DNA from: Halisarca cf. caerulea
Taxonomy: Eukaryota; Porifera; Demospongiae; Chondrillida; Halisarcidae
Direction of reading: 5' to 3'
Assembly (NCBI GenBank): GCA_963170055.1
Contig: CAUJGJ010000467.1
Location: 472,901 to 536,900 of the forward strand
DNA: 64,000 nucleotides
Shown here piece after piece: positions 37,812-51,500 of the stretch. The translations under genes and the position numbers were made by a program. The notes below the pieces were generated by a model. The model was not told the origin of the DNA and made no database searches. It was given only the letters and a program-made list of their open reading frames with translations. The number at the start of each line of letters is the position of its first letter. Within the stretch, counting starts at the first letter, position 1.

Positions 37812-40800
37812 ATGAAGTTTCTTCACTGCAGTGGGCGTATTTGTGTAGTGTTGGATATGCTGGTGCTAATACCAATATTTGGCACTAGCACAACGCACAT
37901 TCCCAGTGGACACACATAAAGTTTCTTAACTACTGTGGGCGTATTTGTGTAATGTTGGATATGCTGGTGCTAATACCAGTATTTGGCACTAGCACCAAGT
38001 ACATTCCCAGTGGACACACATGAAGTTTCTGAAGAGCTGTTGGCGTATTTGTGTAGTGTTGGATATGCTGGTGCTAATACCAATATTTGGCACTAGCACC
38101 ACGCACATTCCCAGTGGACACACATGAAGTTTCTTAACTACTGTGTGCGTATTTGTGTAGTGTTGGATATGCTGGTGTTAATACTAATATTTGGCACTAG
38201 CACCACGCACATTCCCAGTGGACACACATGACCTTTCTGAAGTGCTGTGGGCGTATTTGTGTAGTGTTGATATGCTGGTGCTAATACCAATATTTGGCAC
38301 TAGCACCACGCACATTCCCAGTGGAAACACATGAAGTTTCTTCACTGAAGTGGGCGTATATGTGTAGTGTTGGATATGCTGGTGCTAATACCAATATTTG
38401 GCACTAGCACCACGCACATTCCCAGTGGACACACATGAAGTTTCTTAACTGCTGTGGGCGTATTTGTGTAGTGTTGGATATGCTGGTGCTAATACCAATA
38501 TTTGGCACTAGCACCACGCACATTCCCAGTGGACACACATGACCTTTCTGAAGTGCTGTGGGCGTATTTGTGTAGTATTGATATGCTGGTGCTAATACCA
38601 ATATTTGGCACTAGCACCACGCACATTCCCAGTGGAAACACATGAAGTTTCTTCACTGCAGTGGGCGTATTTGTGTAGTGTTGGATATGCTGGTGCTAAT
38701 ACCAATATTTGGCACTAGCACCACGCACATTCCCAGTGGACACACATAAAGTTTCTTAACTACTGTGGGCGTATTTGTGTAATGTTGGATATGCTGGTGC
38801 TAATACCAGTATTTGGCACTAGCACCACGCACAATCCCAGTGGACACACATGAAGTTTCTTAACTACTGTGGGCGTATTTGTGTAGTGTTGGATATGCTG
38901 GTGCTAATACTAATATTTGGCACTAGCACCACGCACATTCCCAGTGGACACACATGACCTTTCTGAAGTGCTGTGGGCGTATTTGTGTAGTGTTGATATG
39001 CTTGTGCTAATACCAATATTTGGCACTAGCACCACGCACATTCCCAGTGGAAACACATGAAGTTTCTTCACTGAAGTGGGCGTATATGTGTAGTGTTGGA
39101 TATGCTGGTGCTAATACCAATATTTGGCACTAGCACAACGCACATTCCCAGTGGACACACATAAAGTTTCTTAACTACTGTGGGCGTATTTGTGTAATGT
39201 TGGATATGCTGGTGCTAATACCAGTATTTGGCACTAGCACCAAGTACATTCCCAGTGGACACACATGAAGTTTCTGAAGAGCTGTTGGCGTATTTGTGTA
39301 GTGTTGGATATGCTGGTGCTAATACCAATATTTGGCACTAGCACCACGCACATTCCCAGTGGACACACATGAAGTTTCTTAACTACTGTGTGCGTATTTG
39401 TGTAGTGTTGGATATGCTGGTGTTAATACTAATATTTGGCACTAGCACCACGCACATTCCCAGTGGACACACATGACCTTTCTGAAGTGCTGTGGGCGTA
39501 TTTGTGTAGTGTTGATATGCTGGTGCTAATACCAATATTTGGCACTAGCACCACGCACATTCCCAGTGGAAACACATGAAGTTTCTTCACTGAAGTGGGC
39601 GTATATGTGTAGTGTTGGATATGCTGGTGCTAATACCAATATTTGGCACTAGCACCACGCACATTCCCAGTGGACACACATGAAGTTTCTTAACTGCTGT
39701 GGGCGTATTTGTGTAGTGTTCGATATGCTGGTGCTAATACCAATATTTGGCACTAGCACCACGCACATTCCCAGTGGACACACATGACCTTTCTGAAGTG
39801 CTGTGGGCGTATTTGTGTAGTATTGATATGCTGGTGCTAATACCAATATTTGGCACTAGCACCACGCACATTCCCAGTGGAAACACATGAAGTTTCTTCA
39901 CTGCAGTGGGCGTATTTGTGTAGTGTTGGATATGCTGGTGCTAATACCAATATTTGGCACTAGCACCACGCACATTCCCAGTGGACACACATAAAGTTTC
40001 TTAACTACTGTGGGCGTATTTGTGTAATGTTGGATATGCTGGTGCTAATACCAGTATTTGGCACTAGCACCACGCACAATCCCAGTGGACACACATGAAG
40101 TTTCTTAACTACTGTGGGCGTATTTGTGTAGTGTTGGATATGCTGGTGCTAATACTAATATTTGGCACTAGCACCACGCACATTCCCAGTGGACACACAT
40201 GACCTTTCTGAAGTGCTGTGGGCGTATTTGTGTAGTGTTGATATGCTTGTGCTAATACCAATATTTGGCACTAGCACCACGCACATTCCCAGTGGAAACA
40301 CATGAAGTTTCTTCACTGAAGTGGGCGTATATGTGTAGTGTTGGATATGCTGGTGCTAATACCAATATTTGGCACTAGCACCACGCACATTCCCAGTGGA
40401 CACACATGAAGTTTCTTAACTGCTGTGGGCGTATTTGTGTAGTGTTGGATATGCTGGTGCTAATACCAATATTTGGCACTAGCACCACGCACATTCCCAG
40501 TGGACACACATGACCTTTCTGAAGTGCTGTGGGCGTATATGTGTAGTATTGATATGCTGGTGCTAATACCAATATTTGGCACTAGCACCACGCACATTCC
40601 CAGTGGAAACACATGAAGTTTCTTCACTGCAGTGGGCGTATTTGTGTAGTGTTGGATATGCTGGTGCTAATACCAATATTTGGCACTAGCACCACGCACA
40701 TTCCCAGTGGACACACATAAAGTTTCTTAACTACTGTGGGCGTATTTGTGTAATGTTGGATATGCTGGTGCTAATACCAGTATTTGGCACTAGCACCACG

Positions 40801-41131
40801 CACAATCCCAGTGGACACACATCAAGTTTCTTAACTACTGTGGGCGTATTTGTGTAGTGTTGGATATGCTGGTGCTAATACTAATATTTGGCACTAGCAC
40901 CACGCACATTCCCAGTGGACACACATGACCTTTCTGAAGTGCTGTGGGCGTATTTGTGTAGTGTTGATATGCTTGTGCTAATACCAATATTTGGCACTAG
41001 CACCACGCACATTCCCAGTGGAAACACATGAAGTTTCTTCACTGAAGTGGGCGTATATGTGTAGTGTTGGATATGCTGGTGCTAATACCAATATTTGGCA
41101 CTAGCACCACGCACATTCCCAGTGGACACAC
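37812..41131 (+). repeat. 12-monomer (1,245 bp) and 7-monomer (726 bp) HORs
   Basis: The unit ACACATAAAGTTTC begins at 37,916 and 39,161, 1,245 bp apart (12 units, three bases short), with ACCAAGTACATTCCC, GTGTGCGTATT and GGTGTTAATACTAAT following in both. Two 7-unit copies of 726 bp (two short units each) then run from 39,680 and 40,406: TTAACTGCTG, 103-bp GACC with GTATTGATATG, TTCACTGCAGTGG, ACATAAAG, CACAATCCC-preceded TTAACTACTG, 103-bp GACC with GCTTGTGC, TTCACTGAAG. One private change in the last copy is ACATCAAGTTTC at 40,820. Confidence 0.88.
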
Positions 41132-41858
41132 ATGAAGTTTCTTAACTGCTGTGGGCGTATTTGTGTAGTGTTGGATATGCTGGTGCTAATACCAATATTT
41201 GGCACTAGCACCACGCACATTCCCAGTGGACACACATGAAGTTTCTGAAGTGCTGTGGGTGTATTTGTGTAGATTTTGATATGCTGGTGCTAATACCAAT
41301 ATTTGGCACTAGCACCACGCACATTCCCAGTGGACACACATGACCTTTCTGAAGTGCTGTGGGTGTATTTGTGTAGTGTTGATATGCTGGTGCTAATACC
41401 AATATTTGGCACTAGCACCACGCACATTCCCAGTGGACACACATGAAGTTTCTTAACTACTGTGGGCGTATTTGTGTAATGTTGGATATGCTGGTGCTAA
41501 TACCAGTATTTGGCACTAGCACCACGCACATTCCCAGTGGACACACATGAAGTTTCTGAAGTGCTGTTGGCGTATTTGTGTAGTGTTGGATATGCTGGTG
41601 CTAATACCAATATTTGGCACTAGCACCACGCACATTCCCAGTGGACACACATGAAGTTACTTAACTACTGTGGGCGTATTTGTGTAATGTTGGATATGCT
41701 GGTGCTAATACCAATATTTGGCACTAGCACCACGCACATTCCCAGTGGACGCACATGAAGTTTATGAAGGGCTGTGGGCGCATTTGCGTAGTGTTGGATA
41801 TGCTGTTGCTAATACCAATATTTGGCACTAGCACCACGCACATTCCCAGTGGACACAC
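41132..41858 (+). repeat. Seven satellite monomers linking two HOR domains
   Basis: TTAACTGCTG, a GTGGGTG / GTAGATTTTGATATG unit, a 103-bp GACC unit with GTGGGTG, TTAACTACTG with GTAATG, GAAGTGCTGTTGG, AAGTTACTTAACTACTG, and a GACGCACATGAAG unit with TTTATGAAGGGCTG. These types occur elsewhere but I could not assign the order to a repeated block. Confidence 0.75.
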
Positions 41859-42898
41859 ATGAAGTTTCTGAAGTGCTGTGGGCGTATTTGTGTAGTGTTG
41901 GATATGCTGGTGCTAATACCAATATTTGGCACTAGCACCACGCACATTCCCAGTGGACACACATGAAGTTTCTAAAGTGCTGTGGGCGTATTTGTGTAAT
42001 GTTGGATGTGCTAGTGCTAATACCAATATTTGGCACTAGCACCACGCACATTCCCAGTGGACACACATGAAGATTCTGAACAGCTGTTGGCGTATTTGTG
42101 TAGTGTTGGATATGCTGGTGCTAATACCAATATTTGGCACTAGCACCACGCACATTCCCAGTGGAAACACATGAAGTTTCTGAAGTGCTGTGGGCGTATT
42201 TGTGTAGTGTTGGATATGCTGGTGCTAATACCAATATTTGGCACTAGCACCACGCACATTCCCAGTGGACACACATGAAGTTTCTTAACTACTGTGGGCG
42301 TATTTTTGTAGTGTTGGATATGCTGGTGCTAATACCAATATTTGGCACTAGCACCACGCACATTCCCAGTGGACACACATGAAGTTTCTGAAGTGCTGTG
42401 GGCGTATTTGTGTAGTGTTGGATATGCTGGTGCTAATACCAATATTTGGCACTAGCACCACGCACATTCCCAGTGGACACACATGAAGTTTCTAAAGTGC
42501 TGTGGGCGTATTTGTGTAATGTTGGATGTGCTAGTGCTAATACCAATATTTGGCACTAGCACCACGCACATTCCCAGTGGACACACATGAAGATTCTGAA
42601 CAGCTGTTGGCGTATTTGTGTAGTGTTGGATATGCTGGTGCTAATACCAATATTTGGCACTAGCACCACGCACATTCCCAGTGGAAACACATGAAGTTTC
42701 TGAAGTGCTGTGGGCGTATTTGTGTAGTGTTGGATATGCTGGTGCTAATACCAATATTTGGCACTAGCACCACGCACATTCCCAGTGGACACACATGAAG
42801 TTTCTTAACTACTGTGGGCGTATTTTTGTAGTGTTGGATATGCTGGTGCTAATACCAATATTTGGCACTAGCACCACGCACATTCCCAGTGGACACAC
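41859..42898 (+). repeat. Two identical 520-bp pentamers
   Basis: Five 104-bp units (GAAGTGCTG; TCTAAAGTG with GGATGTGCTAGTGC; AGATTCTGAACAGCTG; GGAAACAC then GAAGTGCTG; TTAACTACTG with GTATTTTTGTAG) occupy 41,859-42,378 and repeat at 42,379-42,898. I found no base difference between the copies. None of the ten units is a 103-bp form, so the spacing is exactly 5 x 104. Identity over 520 bp points to a very recent duplication or conversion. Confidence 0.93.
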
Positions 42899-43624
42899 AT
42901 GAAGTTTCTGAAGTGCTGTGGGCGTATTTGTGTAGTGTTGATATGCTGGTGCTAATACCAATATTTGGCACTAGAACCACGCACATTCCCAGTGGAAACA
43001 CATGAAGTTTCTTCACTGCAGTGGGCGTATTTGTGTAGTGTTGGATATGCTGGTGCTAATACCAATATTTGGCACTAGCACAACGCACATTCCCAGTGGA
43101 CACACATGAAGTTTCTTAACTACTGTGGGCGTATTTTTTAATGTTGGATATGCTGGTGCTAATACCAGTATTTGGCACTAGCACCACGCACATTCCCAGT
43201 GGACACACATGAAGTTTCTGAACAGCTGTTGGCGTATTTGTGTAATGTTGGATATGCTGGTGCTAATACCAATATTTGGCACTAGCACCACGCACATTCC
43301 CAGTGGACGCACGTGAAGTTTATGAAGGGCTGTGGGCGCATTTGCGTAGTGTTGGATATGCTGGTGCTAATACCAATATTTGGCACTAGCACCACGCACA
43401 TTCCCAGTGGACACACATGATGTTTCTGAAGTGCTGTGGGCGTATTTGTGTAGTGTTGGATATGCTGGTGCTAATACCAATATTTGGCACTAGCACCACG
43501 CACATTCCCAGTGGACACACATGAAGTTTCTGAAGTGCTGTGGGCGTATTTGTGTAATGTTGGATATGCTGGTGCTAATACCAATATTTGGCACTAGCAC
43601 CACGCACATTCCCAGTGGACACAC
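42899..43624 (+). repeat. Seven satellite monomers before the 4.8-kb duplication
   Basis: Contains a 103-bp unit, a TTCACTGCAGTGG unit, a TTAACTACTG unit with a local T-run (GTATTTTTTAATG near 43,129, one base short), GAACAGCTGTTGG, and a GACGCACGTGAAG / TTTATGAAGGG unit resembling the one at 41,755. The last link suggests this stretch is related to 41.4-41.9 kb. Confidence 0.78.
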
Positions 43625-46600
43625 ATGAAGTTTCTTAACTACTGTGGGCGTATTTGTGTAGTGTTGGTTATGCTAGTGCTAATACCAATATTTGGCACTA
43701 GCACCACGCACATTCCCAGTGGACACACATGAAGTTTCTGAACAGCTGTTGGCGTATTTGTGTAGTGTTGGATATGCTGGTGCTAATACCAATATTTGGC
43801 ACTAGCACCACGCACATTCCCAGTGGAAACACATGAAGTTTCTGAAGTGCTGTGGGCGTATTTGTGTAGTGTTGGATATGCTGGTGCTAATACCAATATT
43901 TGGCACTAGCACCACGCACATTCCCAGTGGACACACATGAAGTTTCTTAACTACTGTGGGCGTATTTTTGTAGTGTTGGATATGCTGGTGCTAATACCAA
44001 TATTTGGCACTAGCACCACGCACATTCCCAGTGGACACACATGAAGTTTCTGAAGTGCTGTGGGCGTATTTGTGTAGTATTGATATGCTGGTGCTAATAC
44101 CAATATTTGGCACTAGCACCACGCACATTCCCAGTGGAAACACATGAAGTTTCTTCACTGCAGTGGGCGTATTTGTGTAGTGTTGGATATGCTGGTGCTA
44201 ATACCAATATTTGGCACTAGCACAACGCACATTCCCAGTGGACACACATGAAGTTTCTTAACTACTGTGGGCGTATTTGTTTAATGTTGGATATGCTGGT
44301 GCTAATACCAGTATTTGGCACTAGCACCACGCACATTCCCAGTGGACACACATGAAGTTTCTGAACAGCTGTTGGCGTATTTGTGTAGTGTTGGATATGC
44401 TGGTGCTAATACCAATATTTGGCACTAGCACCACGCACATTCCCAGTGGACACACATGAAGTTTCTTAACTACTGTGGGCGTATTTGTGTAGTGTTGGAT
44501 ATGCTGGTGCTAATACCAATATTTGGCACTAGCACCACGCACATTCCCAGTGGACACACATGAAGTTTCTGAAGTGCTGTGGGCGTATTTGTGTAGTGTT
44601 GATATGCTGGTGCTAATACCAATATTTGGCACTAGTTCCACGCACATTCCCAGTGGAAACACATGAAGTTTCTTCACTGCAGTGGGCGTATTTGTGTAGT
44701 GTTGGATATGCTGGTGCTAATACCAATATTTGGCACTAGCACAACGCACATTCCCAGTGGACACACATGAAGTTTCTTAACTACTGTGGGCGTATTTGTG
44801 TAATGTTGGATATGCTGGTGCTAATACCAGTATTTGGCACTAGCACCACGCACATTCCCAGTGGACACACATGACCTTTCTAAAGTGCTGTGGGCGTATT
44901 TGTGTAGTGTTGGATATGCTGGTGCTAATACCAATATTTGGCACTAGCACCACGCACATTCCCAGTGGACACACATGAAGTTTCTTAACTACTGTGGGCG
45001 TATTTGTGTAATGTTGAATATGCTGGTGCTAATACCAATATTTGGCACTAGCACCACGCACATTCCCAGTGGACACACATGAAGTTTCTTAACTACTGTG
45101 GGCGTATTTGTGTAGTGTTGGATATGCTGGTGCTAATACCAATATTTGGCACTAGCACCACGCACATTCCCAGTGGACACACATGACCTTTCTGAAGTGC
45201 TGTGGGCGTATTTGTGTAGTGTTGATATGCTGGTGCTAATACCAATATTTGGCACTAGCACCACGCACATTCCCAGTGGACACACATGAAGTTTCTTAAC
45301 TACTGTGGGCGTATTTGTGTAATGTTGAATATGCTGGTGCTAATACCAATATTTGGCACTAGCACCACGCACATTCCCAGTGGACACACATGAAGTTTCT
45401 TAACTACTGTGGGCGTATTTGTGTAGTGTTGGATATGCTGGTGCTAATACCAATATTTGGCACTAGCACCACGCACATTCCCAGTGGACACACATGACCT
45501 TTCTGAAGTGCTGTGGGCGTATTTGTGTAGTGTTGATATGCTGGTGCTAATACCAATATTTGGCACTAGCACCACGCTCAATCCCAGTGGAAACACAAGA
45601 AGTTTCTTCACTGAAGAGGGCGTATATGTGTAATGTTGGATATGCTGGTGCTAATACCAATATTTGGCACTAGCACCACGCACATTCCCAGTGGACATTC
45701 ATGAAGTTTCTTAACAGCTATTGGCGTATTTGTGTAGTGTTGGATATGCTGGTGCTAATACCAATATTTGGCACTAGCACCACGCACATTCCCAGTGGAC
45801 ACACATGACCTTTCTGAAGTGCTGTGGGCGTATTTGTGTAGTGTTGGATATGCTGGTGCTAATACCAATATTTGGCACTAGCACCACGCACAATCCCAGT
45901 GGAAACACAAGAAGTTTCTTCACTGAAGAGGGCGTATATGTGTAGTGTTGGATATGCTGGTGCTAATACCAATATTTGGCACTAGCACCACGCACATTCC
46001 CAGTGGACACACATGAAGTTTGTTAACAGCTGTTGGCGTATTTGTGTAGTGTTGGATATGCTGGTGCTAATACCAATATTTGGCACTAGCACCACGCACA
46101 TTCCCAGTGGAAACACATGAAGTTTCTGAAGTGCTGTGGGCGTATTTGTGTAGTGTTGGATATGCTGGTGCTAATACCAATATTTGGCACTAGCACCACG
46201 CACATTCCCAGTTGGCACACATGAAGTTTCTTAACTACTGTGGGCGTATTTGTGTAGTGTTGGATATGCTGGTGCTAATACCAATATTTGGCACTAGCAC
46301 CACGCACATTCCCAGTGGACACACATGAAGTTTCTGAAGTGCTGTGGGCGTATTTGTGTAGTGTTGATATGCTTGTGCTAATACCAATATTTGGCACTAG
46401 CACCACGCACATTCCCAGTGGAAACACATGAAGTTTCTTCACTGCAGTGGGCGTATTTGTGTAGTGTTGGATATGGTGGTGCTAATACCAATATTTGGCA
46501 CTAGCACAACGCACATTCCCAGTGGACACACATGAAGTTTCTTAACTACTGTGGGCGTATTTGTTTAATGTTGGATATGCTGGTGCTAATACCAGTATTT

Positions 46601-48503
46601 TGCACTAGCACCACGCACATTCCCAGTGGACACACATGAAGTTTCTGAACAGCTGTTGGCGTATTTGTGTAGTGTTGCATATGCTGGTGCTAATACCAAT
46701 ATTTGGCACTAGCACCACGCACATTCCCAGTGGAAACACATGAAGTTTCTGAAGTGCTGTGGGCGTATTTGTGTAGTGTGGGATATGCTGGTGCTAATAC
46801 CAATATTTGGCACTAGCACCACGCACATTCCCAGTGGACACACATGAAGTTTCTTAACTACTGTGGGCGTATTTGTGTAGTGTTGGATATGCTGGTGCTA
46901 ATACCAATATTTGGCACTAGCACCACGCACATTCCCAGTGGACACACATGAAGTTTCTGAAGTGCTGTGGGCGTATTTGTGTAGTGTTGATATGCTGGTG
47001 CTAATACCAATATTTGGCACTAGCACCACGCACATTCCCAGTGGAAACACATGAAGTTTCTTCACTGCAGTGGGCGTATTTGTGTAGTGTTGGATATGCT
47101 GGTGCTAATACCAATATTTGGCACTAGCACAACGCACATTCCCAGTGGACACACATGAAGTTTCTTAACTACTGTGGGCGTATTTGTGTAATGTTGGATA
47201 TGCTGGTGCTAATACCAGTATTTGGCACTAGCACCACGCACATTCCCAGTGGACACACATGACCTTTCTAAAGTTCTGTGGGCGTATTTGTGTAGTGTTG
47301 ATATGCTGGTGCTAATACCAATATTTGGCACTAGCACCACGCACAATCCCAGTGGAAACACAAGAAGTTTCTTCACTGAAGAGGGCGTATATGTGTAGTG
47401 TTGGATATGCTGGTGCTAATACCAATATTTGGCACTAGCACCACGCACATTCCCAGTGGACACACATGAAGTTTCTTAACTACTGTGGGCGTATTTGTGT
47501 AGTGTTGGATATGCTGGTGCTAATACCAATATTTGGCACTAGCACCACGCACATTCCCAGTGGACACACATGACCTTTCTGAAGTGCTGTGGGCGTATTT
47601 GTGTAGTGTTGATATTCTGGTGCTAATACCAATATTTGGCACTAGCACCACGCACATTCCCAGTGGACACACATGAAGTTTCTTAACTACTGTGGGCGTA
47701 TTTGTGTAATGTTGAATATGCTGGTGCTAATACCAATATTTGGCACTAGCACCACGCACATTCCCAGTGGACACACATGAACTTTCTTAACTACTGTGGG
47801 CGTATTTGTGTAGTGTTGGATATGCTGGTGCTAATACCAATATTTGGCACTAGCACCACGCACATTCCCAGTGGACACACATGACCTTTCTGAAGTGCTG
47901 TGGGCGTATTTGTGTAGTGTTGATATGCTGGTGCTAATACCAATATTTGGCACTAGCACCACGCACAATCCCAGTGGAAACACAAGAAGTTTCTTCACTG
48001 AAGAGGGCGTATATGTGCAGTGTTGGATATGCTGGTGCTAATACCAATATTTTGCACTAGCACCACGCACATTCCCAGTGGACACACATGAAGTTTCTTA
48101 ACTGCTGTGGGCGTATTTGTGTAGTGTTGGATATGCTGGTGCTAATAGCAATATTTGGCACTAGCACCACGCACATTCTCAGTGGACACACATGAAGTTT
48201 CTGAAGTGCTGTGGGTGTATTTGTGTAGATTTGGATATGTTGGTGCTAATACCAATATTTGGCACTAGCACCACGCACATTCCCAGTGGACACACATGAA
48301 GTTTCTGAAGTGCTGTGGGCGTATTTGTGTAGTGTGGGATATGCTGGTGCTAATACCAATATTTGGCACTAGCACCACGCACATTCCCAGTGGACACACA
48401 TGAAGTTTCTGAAGTGCTGTACGCGTATTTGTGTAGTGTTGGATATGCTGGTGCTAATACCAATATTTGGCACTAGCACCACGCACATTCTCAGTGGACA
48501 CAC
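43625..48503 (+). repeat. 4.8-kb tandem duplication, copy 1 (47 monomers)
   Basis: This block starts with a TTAACTACTG unit carrying GGTTATGCTAGTGC and ends with a CTGTACGCG unit ending CATTCTCAGTGG. Its successor at 48,504 starts the same series again, so the two blocks abut head to tail. Length is 4,879 bp: 47 monomers with nine bases missing. Internal markers are CTAGTTCCACG (44,634), GTTTAATG, GGACATTCATG (45,695), ACACAAGAAG / TTCACTGAAGAGGGCG units, GATATGGTGG and GTTGCATATG. Unit types here are mostly absent from the first 37 kb. Confidence 0.92.
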
Positions 48504-51500
48504 ATGAAGTTTCTTAACTACTGTGGGCGTATTTGTGTAGTGTTGGTTATGCTAGTGCTAATACCAATATTTGGCACTAGCACCACGCACATTCCCAGTG
48601 GACACACATGAAGTTTCTGAACAGCTGTTGGCGTATTTGTGTAGTGTTGGATATGCTGGTGCTAATACCAATATTTGGCACTAGCACCACGCACATTCCC
48701 AGTGGACACACATGAAGTTTCTGAAGTGCTGTGGGCGTATTTGTGTAGTGTTGGATATGCTGGTGCTAATACCAATATTTGGCACTAGCACCACGCACAT
48801 TCCCAGTGGACACACATGAAGTTTCTTAACTACTGTGGGCGTATTTTTGTAGTGTTGGATATGCTGGTGCTAATACCAATATTTGGCACTAGCACCACGC
48901 ACATTCCCAGTGGACACACATGAAGTTTCTGAAGTGCTGTGGGCGTATTTGTGTAGTATTGATATGCTGGTGCTAATACCAATATTTGGCACTAGCACCA
49001 CGCACATTCCCAGTGGACACACATGAAGTTTCTTAACTACTGTGGGCGTATTTGTTTAATGTTGGATATGCTGGTGCTAATACCAGTATTTGGCACTAGC
49101 ACCACGCACATTCCCAGTGGACACACATGAAGTTTCTGAACAGCTGTTGGCGTATTTGTGTAGTGTTGGATATGCTGGTGCTAATACCAATATTTGGCAC
49201 TAGCACCACGCACATTCCCAGTGGACACACATGAAGTTTCTTAACTACTGTGGGCGTATTTGTGTAGTGTTGGATATGCTGGTGCTAATACCAATATTTG
49301 GCACTAGCACCACGCACATTCCCAGTGGACACACATGAAGTTTCTGAAGTGCTGTGGGCGTATTTGTGTAGTGTTGATATGCTGGTGCTAATACCAATAT
49401 TTGGCACTAGTTCCACGCACATTCCCAGTGGAAACACATGAAGTTTCTTCACTGCAGTGGGCGTATTTGTGTAGTGTTGGATATGCTGGTGCTAATACCA
49501 ATATTTGGCACTAGCACAACGCACATTCCCAGTGGACACACATGAAGTTTCTTAACTACTGTGGGCGTATTTGTGTAATGTTGGATATGCTGGTGCTAAT
49601 ACCAGTATTTGGCACTAGCACCACGCACATTCCCAGTGGACACACATGACCTTTCTAAAGTGCTGTGGGCGTATTTGTGTAGTGTTGGATATGCTGGTGC
49701 TAATACCAATATTTGGCACTAGCACCACGCACATTCCCAGTGGACACACATGAAGTTTCTTAACTACTGTGGGCGTATTTGTGTAATGTTGAATATGCTG
49801 GTGCTAATACCAATATTTGGCACTAGCACCACGCACATTCCCAGTGGACACACATGAAGTTTCTTAACTACTGTGGGCGTATTTGTGTAGTGTTGGATAT
49901 GCTGGTGCTAATACCAATATTTGGCACTAGCACCACGCACATTCCCAGTGGACACACATGACCTTTCTGAAGTGCTGTGGGCGTATTTGTGTAGTGTTGA
50001 TATGCTGGTGCTAATACCAATATTTGGCACTAGCACCACGCACATTCCCAGTGGACACACATGAAGTTTCTTAACTACTGTGGGCGTATTTGTGTAATGT
50101 TGAATATGCTGGTGCTAATACCAATATTTGGCACTAGCACCACGCACATTCCCAGTGGACACACATGAAGTTTCTTAACTACTGTGGGCGTATTTGTGTA
50201 GTGTTGGATATGCTGGTGCTAATACCAATATTTGGCACTAGCACCACGCACATTCCCAGTGGACACACATGACCTTTCTGAAGTGCTGTGGGCGTATTTG
50301 TGTAGTGTTGATATGCTGGTGCTAATACCAATATTTGGCACTAGCACCACGCTCAATCCCAGTGGAAACACAAGAAGTTTCTTCACTGAAGAGGGCGTAT
50401 ATGTGTAATGTTGGATATGCTGGTGCTAATACCAATATTTGGCACTAGCACCACGCACATTCCCAGTGGACATTCATGAAGTTTCTTAACAGCTATTGGC
50501 GTATTTGTGTAGTGTTGGATATGCTGGTGCTAATACCAATATTTGGCACTAGCACCACGCACATTCCCAGTGGACACACATGACCTTTCTGAAGTGCTGT
50601 GGGCGTATTTGTGTAGTGTTGGATATGCTGGTGCTAATACCAATATTTGGCACTAGCACCACGCACAATCCCAGTGGAAACACAAGAAGTTTCTTCACTG
50701 AAGAGGGCGTATATGTGTAGTGTTGGATATGCTGGTGCTAATACCAATATTTGGCACTAGCACCACGCACATTCCCAGTGGACACACATGAAGTTTGTTA
50801 ACAGCTGTTGGCGTATTTGTGTAGTGTTGGATATGCTGGTGCTAATACCAATATTTGGCACTAGCACCACGCACATTCCCAGTGGAAACACATGAAGTTT
50901 CTGAAGTGCTGTGGGCGTATTTGTGTAGTGTTGGATATGCTGGTGCTAATACCAATATTTGGCACTAGCACCACGCACATTCCCAGTGGACACACATGAA
51001 GTTTCTTAACTACTGTGGGCGTATTTGTGTAGTGTTGGATATGCTGGTGCTAATACCAATATTTGGCACTAGCACCACGCACATTCCCAGTGGACACACA
51101 TGAAGTTTCTGAAGTGCTGTGGGCGTATTTGTGTAGTGTTGATATGCTGGTGCTAATACCAATATTTGGCACTAGCACCACGCACATTCCCAGTGGAAAC
51201 ACATGAAGTTTCTTCACTGCAGTGGGCGTATTTGTGTAGTGTTGGATATGGTGGTGCTAATACCAATATTTGGCACTAGCACAACGCACATTCCCAGTGG
51301 ACACACATGAAGTTTCTTAACTACTGTGGGCGTATTTGTTTAATGTTGGATATGCTGGTGCTAATACCAGTATTTTGCACTAGCACCACGCACATTCCCA
51401 GTGGACACACATGAAGTTTCTGAACAGCTGTTGGCGTATTTGTGTAGTGTTGCATATGCTGGTGCTAATACCAATATTTGGCACTAGCAAAACGCACATT

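Noticed and set aside
43120..43140. Pol III or Pol II terminator-like T-run (GTATTTTTTAATG)
   Set aside because: It is a one-unit variant of GTATTTGTGTAATG by substitution and loss of a base, with no associated RNA gene.
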